Assembly: GCA_007126465.1 (NCBI GenBank)
Contig: SLBE01000065.1
Span: 1 to 8,586, forward strand
Direction of reading: 5' to 3'
DNA: 8,586 bases
DNA from: Syntrophomonadaceae bacterium
Lineage (GTDB): Bacteria; Bacillota; Dethiobacteria; DTU022
Shown here: positions 6,235 to 8,586 of the stretch, in pieces
How positions within the stretch are numbered: position 1 is the first letter of the stretch
How the letters are laid out: every line of letters starts with the position of its first letter
Notes under the pieces: model-generated
The model's input: the letters and a program-made list of their open reading frames with translations, nothing else
Told to the model about the DNA's origin: nothing
Database searches by the model: none
Program-made: the position numbers and the translations under genes

Positions 6235-7770
6235 ATGTTACAAGTTATTCTTATGATAGCAGCTGCCCTGGTGGTAGGCCTCGGGGCCGGTTATTTAATT
6301 CGCAAGATGATTGCTGAAGCCAAGATATCATCAGCAGAATCGGCAGCTAAAAAAATAATTGATGAAGCCAACCAGGAAGCAAATTCCCTGAAAAGGGAGA
6401 GTCAACTTGAGGCCAAAGAAGAAGCCCATCGTATGCGAAGCGAACTGGATAAAGAAATTAAGGAAAGGCGTTCCGAACTACAGCGCCTGGAGAGAAGGCT
6501 TGATCAAAAAGAAGAGAGCCTTGATCGCAAGTTAAATAACGTTGAGAAAAAAGAAGAGGAATTAAGACTAAAAGAAGAAGAGAGCAATAAATTCAGGGAA
6601 GAACTTGAAAGGCTGGAACAAAAGCAGCTTACTGAATTAGAAAGAATCTCGGGCATGACCTCTGATGAAGCAAAAGATGTGCTGTTACAAAGAGTCAGGA
6701 ATGAAATAGAACATGACATGATAGCCATGGTTAAGGATATGGAAAGCCAGGCCAAGGCGGAAGGTGAAAAGAAAGCCCGGGAAATTGTTACCCTTGCTAT
6801 ACAGCGTTATGCAGCTGACCATGTTTCTGAATCTACGGTATCAGTGGTGAATTTGCCCAACGATGAAATGAAAGGTCGCATTATTGGCCGCGAGGGACGA
6901 AATATCAGGGCCCTGGAAACATTAACCGGAATTGATTTAATTATTGATGATACTCCGGAAGCGGTGATTATATCCGGGTTTGACCCGATCAGGCGTGAAG
7001 TAGCCCGCCTGGCCCTTGAAAAACTGGTCAGTGACGGAAGGATACACCCGGCAAGGATTGAAGAAATTGTCGAGAAAACCCGAAAAGAAGTCGATGGCCA
7101 GATTAAAGAAGAAGGGGAAAGGGCCACATTTGAGTCAAGGGTGCACGGCCTTCATCCAGACATTGTGGTACTGCTGGGCAAATTAAAATTCAGGACCAGT
7201 TATGGCCAGAATGTGCTGCAGCACTCAATTGAAGTAGCCCACCTTGCAGGCATGATGGCTGCAGAGTTAGGATTGGATGTTAATTTTGCCAAGAGAGCAG
7301 GCCTGCTGCATGATATTGGTAAAGCCATAGACCATGAAACAGAAGGCTCTCACGTTCACATTGGAGCTGAAGTAGCCAAGAGATACAAGGAGTCAGGAAA
7401 CATTGTCAATGCTATTGAAGCACACCATGGTGATGTTGACTTTCAAACCCTTGAGGCAGTTTTGATCCAGTCTGCCGATGCTATATCCGCAGTAAGACCT
7501 GGAGCAAGACGAGAGACTCTGGAAGCATATATTAAGCGTCTTGAAAACCTGGAAAACATTGCAGACTCATTTGAAGGAGTTGAAAAGTCGTACGCCATTC
7601 ATGCCGGCCGGGAGATACGGATCATGGTTAAACCGGACCGCATTGATGACTATACGTCAATCCAGGTGGCACGGGATATTGTCAAGAAAATTGAAGGTGA
7701 GCTGGAATATCCCGGCCAAATCAAAGTTACTGTTATTCGTGAAACCAGGGCGGTAGATTACGCCAAGTAA
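6235..7770 (+). CDS. rny: Ribonuclease Y (membrane-anchored endoribonuclease)
   Basis: RNase Y is the main initiating endoribonuclease of mRNA decay in many Firmicutes, tethered to the inner face of the membrane. The product has 511 residues, close to the usual ~520. One N-terminal transmembrane helix spans about residues 3-24 (MLQVILMIAAALVVGLGAGY). A long charged coiled coil (about 30-180, rich in Glu, Lys, Arg and Leu) follows. The KH RNA-binding domain comes next, with GRIIGREG at 214-221. The HD hydrolase domain has H330 (HSIEVAHLAG), the HD pair H359-D360 (LLHDIGKAIDHE) and HHGD at 397-400. The ending VIRETRAVDYAK is standard for the family. No key residue is missing. The start at 6235 follows from the strong ribosome binding site at 6222-6229. 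The gene sits behind a terminator, so its transcription probably depends on read-through or on a weak promoter I cannot see. Confidence 0.97.
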   Translation: MLQVILMIAAALVVGLGAGYLIRKMIAEAKISSAESAAKKIIDEANQEANSLKRESQLEAKEEAHRMRSELDKEIKERRSELQRLERRLDQKEESLDRKLNNVEKKEEELRLKEEESNKFREELERLEQKQLTELERISGMTSDEAKDVLLQRVRNEIEHDMIAMVKDMESQAKAEGEKKAREIVTLAIQRYAADHVSESTVSVVNLPNDEMKGRIIGREGRNIRALETLTGIDLIIDDTPEAVIISGFDPIRREVARLALEKLVSDGRIHPARIEEIVEKTRKEVDGQIKEEGERATFESRVHGLHPDIVVLLGKLKFRTSYGQNVLQHSIEVAHLAGMMAAELGLDVNFAKRAGLLHDIGKAIDHETEGSHVHIGAEVAKRYKESGNIVNAIEAHHGDVDFQTLEAVLIQSADAISAVRPGARRETLEAYIKRLENLENIADSFEGVEKSYAIHAGREIRIMVKPDRIDDYTSIQVARDIVKKIEGELEYPGQIKVTVIRETRAVDYAK

Positions 7771-7802
7771 TGGTACTTCTATAAACACTTTATACCCGAC
7801 AG

Positions 7803-7836
7803 GAAAGTGCTCATTACTGAGCACTTTCTTATTATT
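7803..7836 (+). terminator. Rho-independent terminator between rny and ymdB
   Basis: GAAAGTGCTC (7803-7812) and GAGCACTTTC (7819-7828) form a perfect 10-bp stem with an ATTACT loop, followed by the T-rich run TTATTATT. It ends most rny transcripts 28 bases before ymdB. ymdB is then read by partial read-through or from a promoter I cannot identify in the short gap. An upstream CACTTT (7786-7791) could pair with AAAGTG of the left arm as an alternative. Confidence 0.8.
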
Positions 7837-7863
7837 AAAGACAAGCGAAAGGGAGATATAAAA

Positions 7864-8586
7864 ATGCGCCTGCTTTTTATTGGAGATGTAGTGGGAAAAA
7901 CCGGCAGGAACAGCCTGATAAAATGTCTTCCCGGTATTTATAGTAAGGAAGAGATTGATTTCACTGTTGCCAACGGAGAAAATTCAGCAGGTGGAGCCGG
8001 GATCACTCACCAGGTTTACGTAGAACTGCGCAACATGGGGATCGATGTTATAACCGGCGGAAATCACAGCTGGGATCAAAAAGATGTCCTTAATTTCATA
8101 GATCATGAATCATGCTTGATCCGTCCGGCAAACTATCCGCCTGATACAACACCGGGTGAAGGTTCTGTAGTTATAGAACCTGCTAATGGCGGCCCCAGGG
8201 TTGCAGTCCTGAATTTAATCGGCAGGGTATTCATGCGTCAAGTTGATTGTCCCTTTCGCTCTGCTGACAGGGAAATTGAGCACCTAAAAAATAAGGCTGA
8301 TTTTATCGTGGTTGATTTTCACGCAGAGGCAACTTCGGAAAAAGAAGCCATGGGTTGGTACTTAGATGGGCGGGTCAGTGCAGTTCTCGGTACTCACAGT
8401 CATGTTCAAACTGCCGACGAACGGATCCTGCCGCAGGGAACGGCCTATATTACAGACGTGGGCATGGCCGGTTTATACGATTCAATTTTGGGGGTGGACA
8501 AGGAAGGGCCGTTAAAAAGATTTCTGACCCAGATGCCTCACAAGTTATCAATATCTGATGGTAAAAAAGTATTTAATGCAGTAATA
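7864..8586 (+). CDS. ymdB: YmdB-family metallophosphoesterase (TIGR00282), 3' end outside window
   Basis: This is a di-metal phosphodiesterase. The Bacillus subtilis homologue hydrolyses 2',3'-cyclic nucleotides and influences biofilm and motility choices. The frame is open from ATG 7864 to the last base, giving 241 residues of an expected ~260, so only about 20 residues are missing. It begins MRLLFIGDVVGKTGR. Metal-ligand and active-site motifs of the family are all present: D8 (GDVVG), E39-N40 (NGENSAGG), N67-H68 (GGNHSWD), H153 (VDFHAEATSEK), and H178 and H180 (GTHSHVQTAD). The TDVGMAG segment follows. The ribosome binding site AAAGGGAG is at 7848-7855. The rny-ymdB adjacency is conserved across Firmicutes. 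A terminator separates the two genes here. Confidence 0.95.
   Translation, partial: MRLLFIGDVVGKTGRNSLIKCLPGIYSKEEIDFTVANGENSAGGAGITHQVYVELRNMGIDVITGGNHSWDQKDVLNFIDHESCLIRPANYPPDTTPGEGSVVIEPANGGPRVAVLNLIGRVFMRQVDCPFRSADREIEHLKNKADFIVVDFHAEATSEKEAMGWYLDGRVSAVLGTHSHVQTADERILPQGTAYITDVGMAGLYDSILGVDKEGPLKRFLTQMPHKLSISDGKKVFNAVI

Noticed and set aside
8355..8558. Plus-strand open frame of 67 codons in another frame of ymdB
   Set aside because: It overlaps the ymdB frame carrying the metal-binding GTHSH motif and has no motif of its own.

Overview
This window is a chromosomal housekeeping region from a low-to-mid-GC Gram-positive bacterium of the Firmicutes. It most likely comes from the class Clostridia, in the general neighbourhood of the Syntrophomonadales, Thermoanaerobacterales or Peptococcaceae. 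The basis is the gene order ftsK/spoIIIE - rimO - cinA - thpR - recA - recX - rny - ymdB, strong Gram-positive Shine-Dalgarno sequences such as GGAGGTGA, frequent TTG starts, and the presence of RNase Y and YmdB. I cannot name a genus. All genes are on the + strand and no mobile element, CRISPR array, tRNA or rRNA is visible.

Layout. Positions 1-1116 hold the C-terminal part of an FtsK/SpoIIIE DNA translocase, cut by the window start. Then follow rimO (about 1130-2518), cinA (about 2526-3758), thpR (3765-4325), recA (4401-5462) and recX (about 5489-5959), all closely packed and probably co-transcribed. A 275-base non-coding interval (5960-6234) contains a near-consensus sigma-A promoter, a compact foldable RNA and a strong intrinsic terminator. 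Next come rny (6235-7770), a second intrinsic terminator (7803-7836) and ymdB (7864 onwards), cut by the window end.

How the genes work together. FtsK, RecA, RecX and the NMN deamidase domain of CinA relate to chromosome segregation, recombination and NAD recycling (NMN is a by-product of bacterial DNA ligase). RimO modifies ribosomal protein S12. ThpR, RNase Y and YmdB are RNA- or cyclic-nucleotide-phosphodiester enzymes. The grouping is a conserved Firmicutes neighbourhood rather than a dedicated pathway.

The protein genes are ordinary. The one element that may be undescribed is the RNA between recX and rny. It has its own promoter, a 10-bp closing helix around three hairpins (one with a GUAA tetraloop), alternative pairings, and a terminator just ahead of rny. 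It could be a free small RNA of about 180 nt or an attenuating leader of the RNase Y gene. I could not match it to a riboswitch family by eye.
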